A DNA stretch of 64,000 bases from assembly GCA_030141605.1 (NCBI GenBank), contig JAQGDQ010000046.1:852789-916788 (forward strand), written 5' to 3'. This stretch comes from Tubiluchus corallicola (Eukaryota; Priapulida; Priapulimorpha; Priapulimorphida; Tubiluchidae). The position numbers and the translations under genes were made by a program. Position 1 is the stretch's first letter. Each line of letters begins with the position of its first letter. Shown one piece after another: positions 26,701 to 38,551 of this stretch. The notes below the pieces were generated by a model that worked only from the letters and a program-made list of their open reading frames with translations, did no database searches and was not told where the DNA came from.

Positions 26701-29700
26701 ATATACCAATATCGCATGTCCAGCCAAATAATTCAGTAAACACAAGAAGCATTAGTCCTATTCCTGCTGTTAAATCGGCTAAGCCTAGGCTTGCTATGTA
26801 ACGAAAAGTTACACTATGCAGCTTTTTTGTTCTAAGAATAATTATAACCACACATGAATTTCCAGTAATTATGGCTGCTCCTAGTATAATGCTCAAAGAA
26901 ATCTGAATATTTTCTTCTAGGTTATCTAACGGATCAACACATGCTGTATTATTAGAATACATGTTTAATGAAATAGCGAACTTCTGCTATTGTTTATTTT
27001 TCAGTTGATCTGCAGAAAACTGATAAAGGTACTATTTCTTCCAGCACTTGCAAATTGGTAACTGGCGTGTGCCATCAGCTGATTTAGCAGTATTGCATTC
27101 ACTTTTCACTAGTGATCACTTTGCTTCTTTTAAGCTCCAAAATTCTTCAAAATTGCGATTTTATTACTATATAAAAGCAGCATTTAATATGTGGGCAAAT
27201 TAAGAACTTTACTACACATTACATGTATCACAACCATATAAAGTGTAAACTTTCGTCTTTGCTGTTACTGACATTTGTACTTACTAGTATGTGATCATTC
27301 TTGTTGATCAACAGGGAGACGAAGCAATATATATGTGATTATCAAATAATAGACCTTACAACTTACATGTATTTGTCGAGGTATTTATAGGTTCCCTGTC
27401 ATATATAAGCTTGAACAGTTTCCATGCTTCTCAATTATTCATACCTAGTTACTTGTACTACTTGCTACCCAAATTAACATTGTTCAGAAAGTGAATTGAC
27501 AAATGTGAAATTAATAAAATTTTTGTCAACATTTTTATTTATCGTCAATGTATTAATAAAATTTACACAGAGACTGGTTGGATTAACTGTTTACATGTGA
27601 CTAAAATTCACTGCTATTTACTGGTGTGTCAGTCACTGTTTATTGACTCAGTGAAAGCCAACGTTGTAAAACACGTACAGAGTTATAAACTATAAAATAT
27701 TTGTTCATAGTGTTTTATAAAGGGTAGATCTTACTCTTAGGCGCACCATGAAATTCATTGTGACCATTAGCTGCGTTAGCAATTTTTTGTTGGGACAATT
27801 CACACAGGTTATTCTTTTACTCTCCCAAAAAAGTGCCATTCAAGGTAAAGGACTACAGACAGAAAGTGAAACTATAAATGTAGGTCCTGCGTAATAATTA
27901 TTGTGTAGGAAGTGTTAGTTATAAAATTCTTTTTCTATTATTTGTATTCATAGTTTATCCTGTCTCTAGCTTTATTTGGGGACGATCTGTGTAAAGAAAA
28001 TTTGAATATTTTTTCTACTAGAAAAACTTTTCTGTTCAACTAGGAAAACATAATAGGTGTGCCCTGCCACTGATTGGTCAACACAAGATTGCAGCTTGCT
28101 TAATCATATTAAAAAAGACAAGTGCAATTGTACATATCAGTTAGCTTATTTCTTCTGATGCTTTTTCAAGATAACTTGCATGTTTTGCAGGTATTTCATT
28201 TGGTGCTGGTGGTAGCACTTTAGCAGGCTTGGGGGCAACTGTAGGGACAACAGGAGGTGGCATGGCCAGCAAAGGTCTAGGTGGTGTTGACATAAATAAA
28301 CAGGTTACCACTGCAGTGACTAGCAGTACTGGAAAACCGTAAGTTCTTTCAGTATTAGAAATGATTAGGCACTGACAGTCTGACAGGTACTGGTTGTGCA
28401 GAAAACTTTTAAATGTTGTTTGTAGATGTCTTGAAAACATTGAATGAACATCGCTAGGGGATGGCTTATAATGGTCTCCTAGACAATGTAGTTATTTGCT
28501 TACATCATTCATTTTAATTAGTCGCTTGTGTTTATGAAAATAAGATTCAGATGGTTAAAAGTTGTTCCACACACAGACGAAATACCAATTTGTACTAACA
28601 TTTATTTAATCATTGATAATTATCAATGAATCATCACTATATTGTGAATGTCAGAACTAGATATGTTTTGTTTTAAGACTGCTGCCTGGCACACACTCAT
28701 GTATAGCATCTATGACCTTATATTTAAATCACGAAAAAAAATTTCTGTCAGTTTTCTGTCAGGCTTATCTATCAAGTAAGTGTCCTTATATGTGCATGTA
28801 ACAATATTTTTATTTATTATATTCTTTACAGTATCTATTTAGTTTAGCTCTTAGTAAAGGTATATGAAGGCACAAATCTAATTTTCTGTGGTTGATTTTT
28901 TACATAATTATTGTACAGGTGATGATACAATAACTCGAGATTAAATTTAATTCGAGAAAATGTTTACCATTGCTAAATTTTGTAACTAAAATTGATACCA
29001 CATCTTATTGTAGGGAGAACAAAGCGTTAAAAGACACTGCACTTCCCAAAGAAATGTTAGAAACAGTCGAAGAGTTGAAGTAAGTTTCGTTCTAAAAAGC
29101 TTTGTTTCAAACTTTGTTTAAGGTAATTGATCTGCAGTTTACATTTTAGAACACTAATTTGCAATTACAGAACATTAATTATTGAACAAAAATTTAGCTA
29201 ACTGAGCAAACAGTAATTGATTTCTAGGAAACTAAAAAAGTGTAGTGCTTTTCTTGAAATTTTGATTTGGTATATGCATCGTGTGCACAAAAACATTGTT
29301 ACTTAATTGCTATATAATATCCAAATGAAGAATATAATGCTAACTTTGATAATGATGATGATAATATGAGAAAAGTGTTAAGTAGTTTAGCAGTAGAATG
29401 TGGGTAAGCCCCTCATGTAATTAATAAAATCAATTTAAAGTAATGATCACTTCACCCTTGGGTGTGCTCATTTTGAACGAAAAATGGCATCATCTGTTTA
29501 CAGTGTGGTATAAACACTTATCCCACCAGGTGCTTGAGCCAACGTTTTTGCAACTATTATGCACACCATACACAGTCCAAAATGTTAAATTACAGATTTA
29601 TTAATACTCTTTTTGCCTTTTGATGAATCCCGTTGCCCATAGGTAGTGAAAACCAGCTATCAACTACTATATAATAACCTCCAACTCAGCTAGTTAACTC

Positions 29701-32700
29701 CGACAAAGCAAGCTAAAACTCAAGTCTATTTTCTTAGTAACCCACTTGCGCCTATTGTATACTCATAGCCTCGCAGGATTCCATGCTTATCTAGAATTAC
29801 ATCATGTATAGTGCTTACATATTTTGAAGTATAATCCTGTAGATTAAAACTACATATGCACTTTTAAAGGTTTTGCTAATTGGCCTTGTGCATATTTTCT
29901 GAGTAAACTGCAGAAGTTTTTGTTACGTGTGTCTTCCGGCACGGTCCACCTAGTTTGCATCATTTTTTCAAATATATCCGCACCGAGGTTTATTAGGCAG
30001 GAAATTAGAATGATCGAATTTTTTTTGCATTTTTAAGCAAGACATTTTATTTGCATATATTACCTGGTAATTTCAATATTTCTACATGTACAGTTGGCGC
30101 CGCTTAATAGACTCGCTTTGGGACCAAATTAACCGACTGAACCTATTAACCGATGGGTGTAGTATTACTGGTATAGAAGTATGAGTCATCACCTTAGTAT
30201 GCACTGCAAAGGTTTTTAATGAATTTTAGAAACGAATCAATGCCTAAATGCCTTTGTGCAGTTAAATATTTTAAAATATTAATTTATGTAAGTGAATGAG
30301 CAAATAAATTAAAAAGTATACTTTCCAAATCACACAAGTCTATTTATTTGCAAAAATTACTGTACCTTCATCTTTGACTAAGCTTCAAAACGAAACTGCT
30401 AGACAAGTGATTAAATGTTTAGCTTCCAGAAATTCTTGGGTAACGAGGTTAATTGCCGTAGACGAGCGGGTAACACATTCAAACCAAAACCGCTACTCTA
30501 GCTTATTAGCGCATGATAAACGTACCTGCTTACAAACAAAACGGTACTTAACGTGATTGTTTCTACATATATTATAGAGAATAAAAGCGAAGTAAAGATG
30601 GCATAAAAGTAGGAAAGGCTCTTTGGGCACATACATTATTTTAAGTATGTGAAGGAAAAATATCGAGTCAATTGTGCAGAAGTATTTGAGTCAATTATAG
30701 ACAGTTTTTATGTACATTTGAAAAGAAGCATTTTTGAGTCAATTAAGCGATTGAGTCGATTAACCATGAGTCTATTAAGCGGCACCTACTGTATATTAAA
30801 ATACAATGAATGTTGTTCAAGAGTTGGTTTTTGCTTTAAAATATTTTTAAATAAAGTCGATTTGGGTTAAGTAAATGTAACGTTATTTAGTTTACATGCT
30901 TGTGTTGTGATTAACTAAACTGCTTGCATCATATCAGACATGATTAAAACAAATTGCTTACTAGGTAATATTTGTAAATTCATTTGTTTGGTTGTATTCC
31001 TTATGGCATTTTATGGCATTCTAAAGATTTTGAGAAAATTTGCTTTTTAGAAAATACGTGAAAAGTCAGAAAGAGGTCAAAGAGCAAATTGCTCGCATGT
31101 CATCCCGGCCACTGTACAAGGTTGAGGAGGATTTGCTGGGACTCAGTCGTATTTTAGGTGTAGTAGCCAATGGCCTGCAGCAGAATGCAGCTGCTGTAGA
31201 AAAATTAAAGCACAATACTGCACAGGTAAAACTAGAGTTTATGCATTTTTTTTAAATATACTGCCTGGGATTTAAAGTAATAAGCTTTTCTGTTTGTATC
31301 TAGGAAAAATTTTGTGAGCTGACAATTTGGTCTAAATATTGCTGAGTAGTAGTTTCTTTTACCATTAGTGTATTTTTTCTGGAGATTGCAAAAATGCCAA
31401 ACATGACAATTCCTAAATCACTCTGTGCCCCATCGCATTTGCATGACGAGCAAAAGCTCTTATTTGTGCGGTTATAATGATTTTAGATAATTCGCAACTA
31501 CCAATCTACCACCGTGAAATCAATCATTGTTTAAAACTTTATTTTACCTTGATTGTGCTCTCCTGTGTTCAGTTTCACTTATACAGTTGTGTTTGGCTTT
31601 TGAAGGTTTTTATTCATGCCTGTAGCTAAAATCTTTCGGAAGATTTGTCATGGGAAACTATGTCTAATAAAAGATATATTCACAAAATGTCTTTTTTTAC
31701 AAAATTTTTTAGTGGTACTGCCCTTTTCTGTTTAACTTCTATTTTGGCACCTAGAGTGCATTCTCTGTGTATTATCTCTCTGATATAATATCTCTCTATT
31801 ATCATATCATCTCTGAAATATTAACTTTAATGAAATATAATAATATGTTCTTTCAAAGAAGCTTTTTTCATCATATATTAAGAAGTGGAATAAATTGTTT
31901 GGGATTCAGGAACCAGGAATCAGTAGTTTTAAAAAGGCATTACTTAAAATGCTTCATCCTCCTGTAAAACGTTATTATTTTTCATGGAGTAGGCATCCTG
32001 TTGCTTTATTATGTTGATTGCACCTAGGTACAAATGCTTTAAACTATTCTCTTTGTGAACAGAAATTAAGTTGGTCACCCATATATAATAAATGTAATCT
32101 ACAGGTTGGTACTCCAGCACATTTTTGTTGTTTGATATGCTGTGCATATAATAATATATGCTAATGGCACGTTCAGATGTAGTGCCTTCTCTCTCAACTT
32201 GTTACGCAACTTCTCTCTGAGAGCAAAGTTGCAACGTATGAATGGTTTGGCAACTTCCCTCCCAACTTGTAAGGTGTGAATGGCTTGGCAACTTCTCTTT
32301 TGAGAGAAGTTACTCAACAAGCTGCGGGAGAAGTCTCTATGTCTGAACGTGCCATACGCATTTTTACTAGCTTCTGTTCTTCAACCTTACATCCATTTTC
32401 ACAGTTCATCTGTCAGTGAAAAATGTAACCTGCTCCTTTTGCAGGTCTAGTGATCCCTTTGACTCTGCTAATTATCTGCTTATGTATGTACTTTATGTTT
32501 TTCAAAAGGCAAATTTAACAGTAGTAATTTATGCTGTGTTGTTTCTGTTTTTGTTAAACTGTGTCTTAGTTATAAGTCTTGTTTATGTTATGCCTGGCTA
32601 GTCCTGTGATCTTAGCTTACTTGAAATTATGATTTTTTTAACAAAATCCATCCGTTTAATATGAGTCATTTCATTTGTTAATGCAATACTCGACTGTGAA

Positions 32701-35700
32701 AGTAGGTAATGTTCTGTTTACTGTTGTAATTGTGTCTTACTTAATTGTCTCTGTAGTGGGTGTGAGTGGGTGTTAAAAGCAAGAGTCGTACAAAAGAATT
32801 TTGAATTAAGCCGGCTGCTGCTTCTTTGGCCATTCTCAATTTTCTATATATGTTACATACAAGAAAAAGATTTTAATTTATTTGCAAATACCTTTAGCAC
32901 GAATCATGCTGTTGTTGTATATTATCTGCTTTTGTAAATGTGTAGAAGTGAAGAAAGTGTTGTATTTAATGACAATTAATCTTTGTTTTCAGGAGCTAAG
33001 AAATGCTGAGGTTGCTCAGAGAACAAAAGATACACCCCCAGGATTACAATACGATAATATTGCACCTGCTGAGTAAGATTTTGACATCTTTTTGCCTTAC
33101 TTTGAGATGCTTATTGGTAATCAGCACGATTTAATTTGATCCATTATCAGCTAATTTTACTCTAGCTGAATCCTGTATGTGCAAAGACATTTTGCTCCAT
33201 TATTTGTAAAAATTGTGATCTAAAGTTGTCTAAAATGCTTCACATTGGAATCATTCATTTAAATTCTTTTTTTAAACTGTTTTAGTGGCGTAATCATACA
33301 GAAATTGAATACGTCAACTATGCTCATTTTTCTGGGTTGATAAAAAATTGTTCCTTTTACAGATATTTTCAACGTTTGGTGCAGCAGTTTGAAAATAGAA
33401 TGCAAAATTACAGACAGCAGATTCAGTTAATGGAACATCATTTGACTTTGTTGTCAGAAAGTTCTGCCATTACACCTCAAGGTAGCATGCATTGATAGCA
33501 TCATTATTTTTACTGACTGTAAATATGACAATATAACTTTCCAAAGAAAATAGTTATCAACCTTTCAAACAGAGGAGTGGTCACTACAGTAAGAATTGGT
33601 CATTGTAGAAATGTTTAACAGTCTAACACTGTAATGAGATACACGGATTTCTGTAGAAATAACCCACCTTTTGCAGTTATCTTTGTTAATTAACTACTTG
33701 TTGCAATAATGACTTAAGTGAATTATGTTGTCAGTATTTGCATGTGTTAGACCATCGTCTGTAAAAATTTTCATGTTTCTCATTGTTCCTTTTATATGCA
33801 TGTATGAAACGATTATGACAATAATGAGTTATATATTTTTTGCAATGGACTATTTGGTATTATATATTTTTACTTGTGGTCATTTTGTTCCTTATGCCTA
33901 GTGAAGGAATTGGTTTGATTCCATTGAATTTGAAAACATGTTCTGTTTTTTTTACCTCAAAAGCACTGCTTGTTTAATGTCAATCATTTTCTAGAAAACA
34001 AGAATTAGTTTAGCATCATAGGGTATGAACAAGATCTTGGAAAGAATAAGACCAGTGGCTGCTAAAATTATTGAGGCTAAAACTTCAGATAATTTTTAGC
34101 CATTGTTTTAATATTGTGTAAAACAAAACAAACATATGAAAAGAGAACACGCACTGAGTCAGAAAGAAACACTATTTTATACTTGCACAACAGGGCCGGC
34201 ACTGCGTATATAACAGTGCTCTACCTGGCGTACAGCTTCTTATCTCGGATATGTGCCAATGGCCACATGCGCACAACAGCCAAACATTAGGTCACTAAAA
34301 CTGTGAAGCGCACAGTTTCATACAAGGATTTTTATAATTTTTTCATAAACTAGGACTTTAAGCTCAAGGTTTATATAATGTACAAGTATAAAGAAAGAAG
34401 TAAAGAAAGAAAGACTCATTACGCTGAATGTTATCGATAATATGGAGTGAAAATAAGGAGTGCTGAAATATGCTCATTGAAATATGACACTACTGGATAT
34501 ATGACTCATGACTTTCACAATGTAACTTCATCATAATGTTCATCAGCATTGGGTCATTTGGCAACTTGCCCCATCTATTGCTAGAGTTCGAAAACATTTG
34601 CATTTTTTGTACGATAGCCTTTTGAGATGTTTGAAAATCAAACAAGTAGTTTTAATGAATTGACAAAATTTTATTGTTTGTTTTTGCAGAGTTACTACAA
34701 GTGATTCACAGGATTCATGATTCATTTATTGGTTTAGCTGCTCATTTGTATGCAGTACATGAAGCTGTAAAAGTATGATTTGCATTTATGTCTAGGCAAA
34801 TAATTTTTCTTTATGTTGTAAGCAAATGTTATCAGCCAAAGATGAATTCTCTATGACATTATCCCCATTATTTCATCATTAAGCTTGACTGGTAACATTA
34901 ATTTTTTCTGGTTAGTTTTCAAAAGTATCTGAGAATTGACTAATCTTGAGGCAAACGACATTCACATAAAATGCAAAGCTTTTAACATTTATTTGATGGA
35001 GCTTTTACTTAGCTTAGTAGCTTCCTCAAGTGGTACTTTCACCCTTCTGTGGAACCAAGAAACTAACTTCATCTCTTTGTCTTGTTAAATATAAAACAGC
35101 AGTAGTGGAGACATGATGACATGCTTGCCAACCGAAAAAACTGACCCTGATCATTAAATAAGATGAGTGACTACTGGGAAAATTTTGGGTAGTTTTGTCC
35201 GCATTTTATCATTGGTTATTTATGTCACTGATACGTTGTATACACATTTGAAGTGTGAACTGAGACAACTTTTTCTGTTCATTGTTGTCTCTTCTTAAAC
35301 TCAGAGAATTATCCTGAATAAGAAGCTAGATTCTGTTCCTGTAATAACCATTGGCATTAGGTAGGCTTTGCCCTTGATTACTGTATTCTGGCTTGCAGAG
35401 CGTTGATGTATAAAAAACATAATAAGAACAGTTCAGGCTAATTTATTTAAAAAACTATTTAAACCTTTATCTAGTCAATATACTTTTTGCAAAGTTTGTT
35501 TTATATTTGACTATTTAAGTTGCTCTATGATCTAAATACATCATGCAAATATTACGTAAAAAAAGATGTTGTTAAACTATCTTTGTGTGAAAAAATTGGC
35601 GCAACTTGTAGATGACATGAAGTGAAGAAAGATGAGTGAACCATATAAGATGGATGAAACTTAACAACATAATAATGGGGAGATGTCCTTTGTTGTGATA

Positions 35701-38551
35701 GCAGGAGCAAAGAAACTCAGAACCCATTGATAAATTTTGTGAATTTTAAAGCATAGTGTTGTTGTAACTCTAACCTCCATAAACTGTAAAATGATTCTGA
35801 AAAGACAGAGCAAGAGACAGAAGTGATATTGTGCATATCAAATTGTATTCAAGTATTTTGTGTCATCTGATTTACAAGTGCTTGTTTATGAATATAAATA
35901 TGTTTGGTATTTAAACCAAACTGTTGTTTAGTGTTTAGAGTTTACTTGACTAAACTGTACCACTTTACAAACAGGTTCTAGTATTCAAGTTTTTTTCTTT
36001 TTCATTAGGTTCAAAAGGAGCACTATCTGAATTACCGCCGCGTTGTGCATAATGACTCGGTTGATGTTTTTCGTGCTAGAAAGCTGAAAGAGGAGCAGCA
36101 TCGTGCCACTAACGTCTTAGAACCTGCAGTTGGACCAACCCCGTTTTCTGAGATGCCTAGTGCAGCAGCTATTGCTATGGCAACTGCTATAAATCGAAGT
36201 CAGCAACCATCGCAAGGTTTGCTAAATTTTTATTTCAAAGTGTTTTTACTATACAAAATCATTTGTAGAGCAAAACTGAAAAGTCATCCTACATTCATTT
36301 TTCTTATGAGTTACAAAGTCTTAAATACTTAAAAATTTCTGTTTTTTTGTTGGCATTTAACCTTGTTTAGCATACTAACATTGCTGTATACTACTCACCA
36401 AGTGCTGTTATCATTAGCAAAGTGATTTAAGTCAGTTAGGCAAAATAACTTATTTGAATGGATTATACCTGAATTTGGATAGATAACCATTACTAAAGTT
36501 GGAACAAATTTATGTTTCAGACAAATCAATAAACGAAAAAGTAAACAAAGCAAAGATTTGACAGTAAATAGTAATATTTGTTCAGTATTATTAGAAAAAA
36601 TTTTACATTTCTGATTTGCTAAAATGCGACATATAATTTTGCAGTATAACAGCAATACAATATTTCTATTGTACGCTTCTTCTAAATCTAAACTGTGGAT
36701 GTAAACCGTTCAAATCATATTAATTGGTTAATTATATAGCACTAAACTGATCCATGCTTCTACATTGTAGTATAATTGCTGTAATGAATTCCTGTTGGTT
36801 AAGTGAGATTTGTAACTGTACAAGTGTAGTCAAGTTGCTGCAGTTGAAAAATTGAAATATTTTTTGTCTTAAATATTTACAGTAGCAGTGGTGAATTGGT
36901 TCAAGTGAAAATATCAGCAATTAACTGTAACCTTATAAGTTGCCTCAGTCTGCCTTTAAGTGATAAAAAACCAGCAGTATTCCAGCAAAGTGAGAATTGT
37001 ATTCATAAACATAATGCAAGCAAAAATAATAAACAAAGCAGTTTTACATAAAAAGTAAGAAACATTACCTGAGCATTCAGGAGAATTTCAGTAGTGTCGC
37101 ACTTGGCTCATAAGTCTGCTGTAGCGATTTTACGCCTACACATCTTGCTCTTTTCAATGCATACCCATGCAACACTTTTAAACCTCTGTTCTAGAACCTG
37201 CATGATAGGAAAAGTAAATGGCGTAAAGCTTCAATTTTATATTTAAAAAATTTCAATTGCTTTTACCGTAGTGATGGTACGAATATGGAATTTGCTAGAA
37301 TGTCGAATACGAGTAATTAACAAACATTTCATTTCAGAAAAAATGATCGTCAAATAATCTTTGAACAGATAGATGAATCAAATTTAAAAACTACAGATGC
37401 AATATGACGTACTTGTAGCCGCAAAGCAAAAACGAAATCTAGAATCTCTTTGTGCCATGATAGATCATTATTTGCTAATACAGTTTTCTTTCAAATACTT
37501 CAATTTTACTATTTCCGAATAGAAATACCTTTAAATAGTCAGGGAAAACTCGAATACAGTATTACGATTTTCGACCAATTCACGAACATTCGTCCCATTG
37601 CTAGTTTGCCACAAGGTGAACCCCATTGATCGATCATTTTCAGTAAAAATAAAAAATCAAATTAGTGAGAAATGTATGAAACACCTGCCTGTGTTCTGTT
37701 TCAGATTAGTGCTTGTTTTCTTGCAGCTTCTTTGCAACAATGGTTGAAAAAACTTGCCAGAGGAATTACTGCTTTTAAATTTGCATTGTGCAAATTAATG
37801 CAAATTCAGCAACTAATTGCTGCTGCCATTATTAGTCTGTCAAATATAATTTAAGTTTAGGCTTTCATTGATGTTTAGTTGTAGTGTTTTAGTCAGATCA
37901 GCATTGCAGCTGCACTATTAATGAGTCATGCATTGCAGGTGGATTATTAACCAGTAGCAACTTAGGTCAGTCAGTACTTGGTGGGTCGTCAGTTGGATTT
38001 GGGACATCCTCGCTCAAACCCATGGGTAATGAAAATTTAACTTAATTACTAGATTTATTTAGCTTACACTAGCTGTATACATAGTGAAATATACTTGCGA
38101 AAATAGATCTTTGCTCCAACTTGCAATAATGTCATTGTGACATATTTAGAGGCAACAAACAGTCTATAGCACAGTTCAGTTTGATTTGGTTATTTAATTA
38201 TAGACTCCTGCACCTTGGATTTCTGAAACTTTTTCAACTGCTTTTTAAATCTTGACGAAACTTAAAAACAAATTGCAATTGATCTCATATAGTGTATGTA
38301 TAATTATGGCAGCACTAGTGGTTTAATAACAAAACGTTTGAAAAAGTGATTTTGAATGCAAGGATATTGTAAGACATTGTCTTTTTAATTGTTTGTCTTC
38401 AGGATTTGGCTCAGCATTTTCCTCAACTCTTAATCAAAGTTCGGGATTTGGAAATACGTCATTAGGAGAAGTGACACCATTAAGCTTAACAACCAACCAA
38501 CCATTTACTCTGCAAAAACCGCCGACTGGTGGCAAGCGAAATAAACGATAG
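22862..38551 (+). CDS. NUP58: Nucleoporin p58/p45 (NUP58, formerly NUPL1), complete in 11 coding exons
   Basis: FG nucleoporin of the Nup62-Nup54-Nup58 complex, which lines the central channel of the nuclear pore. Exons: 22862-22931, 24188-24892, 28191-28338, 29014-29079, 31051-31225, 32993-33072, 33363-33481, 34690-34772, 36009-36216, 37939-38025, 38403-38551. All junctions are GT-AG with matching phases, giving 629 aa (vertebrate proteins are about 600). Residues 1-258 are FG repeats, including several APTLGFG units. GLGGVDINKQ (exon 3) opens the family's linker. Exons 5-9 encode the alpha-helical coiled-coil core with family signatures ISRMSS-like IARMSS, LRNAEVAQRTKDTPPGLQY and GPTPFSEMPSAAAIAMA. 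A short FG-like tail ends in LQKPPTGGKRNKR, the conserved basic C terminus. ATG 22862 is the first Met I can place; the frame stays open to a TTTTGCAG acceptor at 22837, so a 5' exon, possibly with extra coding sequence, is likely. Intron 2 hosts an antisense GPCR gene. Confidence 0.95.
23614..23750. repeat. GTT/GCT trinucleotide microsatellite in NUP58 intron 1
   Basis: About 45 triplets of TTA, TTG and CTG/GCT in pure blocks. It opens a long artificial poly-cysteine frame on the plus strand. It sits about 440 bp upstream of the FG-repeat exon. Confidence 0.95.
25699..25719. repeat. (AT)n microsatellite
   Basis: Ten AT units in NUP58 intron 2, just downstream of the GPCR stop codon. Confidence 0.9.
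25862..26962 (-). CDS. Rhodopsin-like (class A) G protein-coupled receptor, single exon
   Basis: Intact 366-aa frame with seven hydrophobic segments. The short N-terminus carries a possible glycosylation site, N4-N5-T6. TM1 contains the conserved GN (N35) and TM2 LGLAD (D63). C88 at the top of TM3 can pair with the ECL2 cysteine in NHDCLYF. TM3 ends in ERY (112-114) instead of DRY. TM6 has SWFPFF in place of CWxP. TM7 has NIFVYAF, where the usual NPxxY proline is isoleucine. A basic helix 8 (FKIKDFRDAL) and a Ser-rich tail follow. The pattern LADL...ERY...NxxxYAF resembles the alpha group of class A (melanocortin, adenosine, lipid receptors), but I cannot name a ligand. It lies antisense inside NUP58 intron 2 with no introns of its own, so it may derive from a retrocopy or belong to an intronless receptor expansion. 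Confidence 0.93.
   Translation of the reverse strand: MYSNNTACVDPLDNLEENIQISLSIILGAAIITGNSCVVIIILRTKKLHSVTFRYIASLGLADLTAGIGLMLLVFTELFGWTCDIGICAAAMGVLSLSITASVGLYGAISVERYICIVYPLRRHSIITNKKVIISEVGIWSVSLTLSIMGASIYYADGQTGNHDCLYFEGSFGIFALICDILRASFIFPTIIFCYTKIVQAAIRQRQLIRNSIPHNLDVDSYHLENSLKLVKAITLTVGLFIVSWFPFFIASLLYRICDEIDDCAFTMEITNFSYFYLLGISNSLMNIFVYAFKIKDFRDALKTECKNLITKIKIWKCANFSDKCDRAMSSSRPLLVSTISKSESRDIREVPEQHNSYYTETSFKL
30091..30791. mobile_element. pogo/Tigger-like non-autonomous DNA transposon, copy 1
   Basis: Ends in inverted repeats CAGTTGGCGCCGCTTAATAG at left and, in reverse, CAGTAGGTGCCGCTTAATAG at right. It is flanked by a TA dinucleotide on both sides (30089-30090 and 30792-30793), as in Tc1/mariner-pogo insertions. 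Length 701 bp. No transposase is recognisable. It lies in NUP58 coding intron 4 and shares its ends and interior with the inverted copy at 56708-57196. Confidence 0.88.
32164..32355. mobile_element. Palindromic MITE, family A, copy 1
   Basis: About 190 bp with terminal inverted repeats ATGGCACGTTCAGA, followed by complementary subterminal blocks (ACTTCTCTC, GAGAGAAGT, AACTTGTT). The whole element can fold on itself. It lies in NUP58 coding intron 5. The target duplication is unclear, so I do not assign a superfamily. A related copy lies at 42910-43133. Confidence 0.85.
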
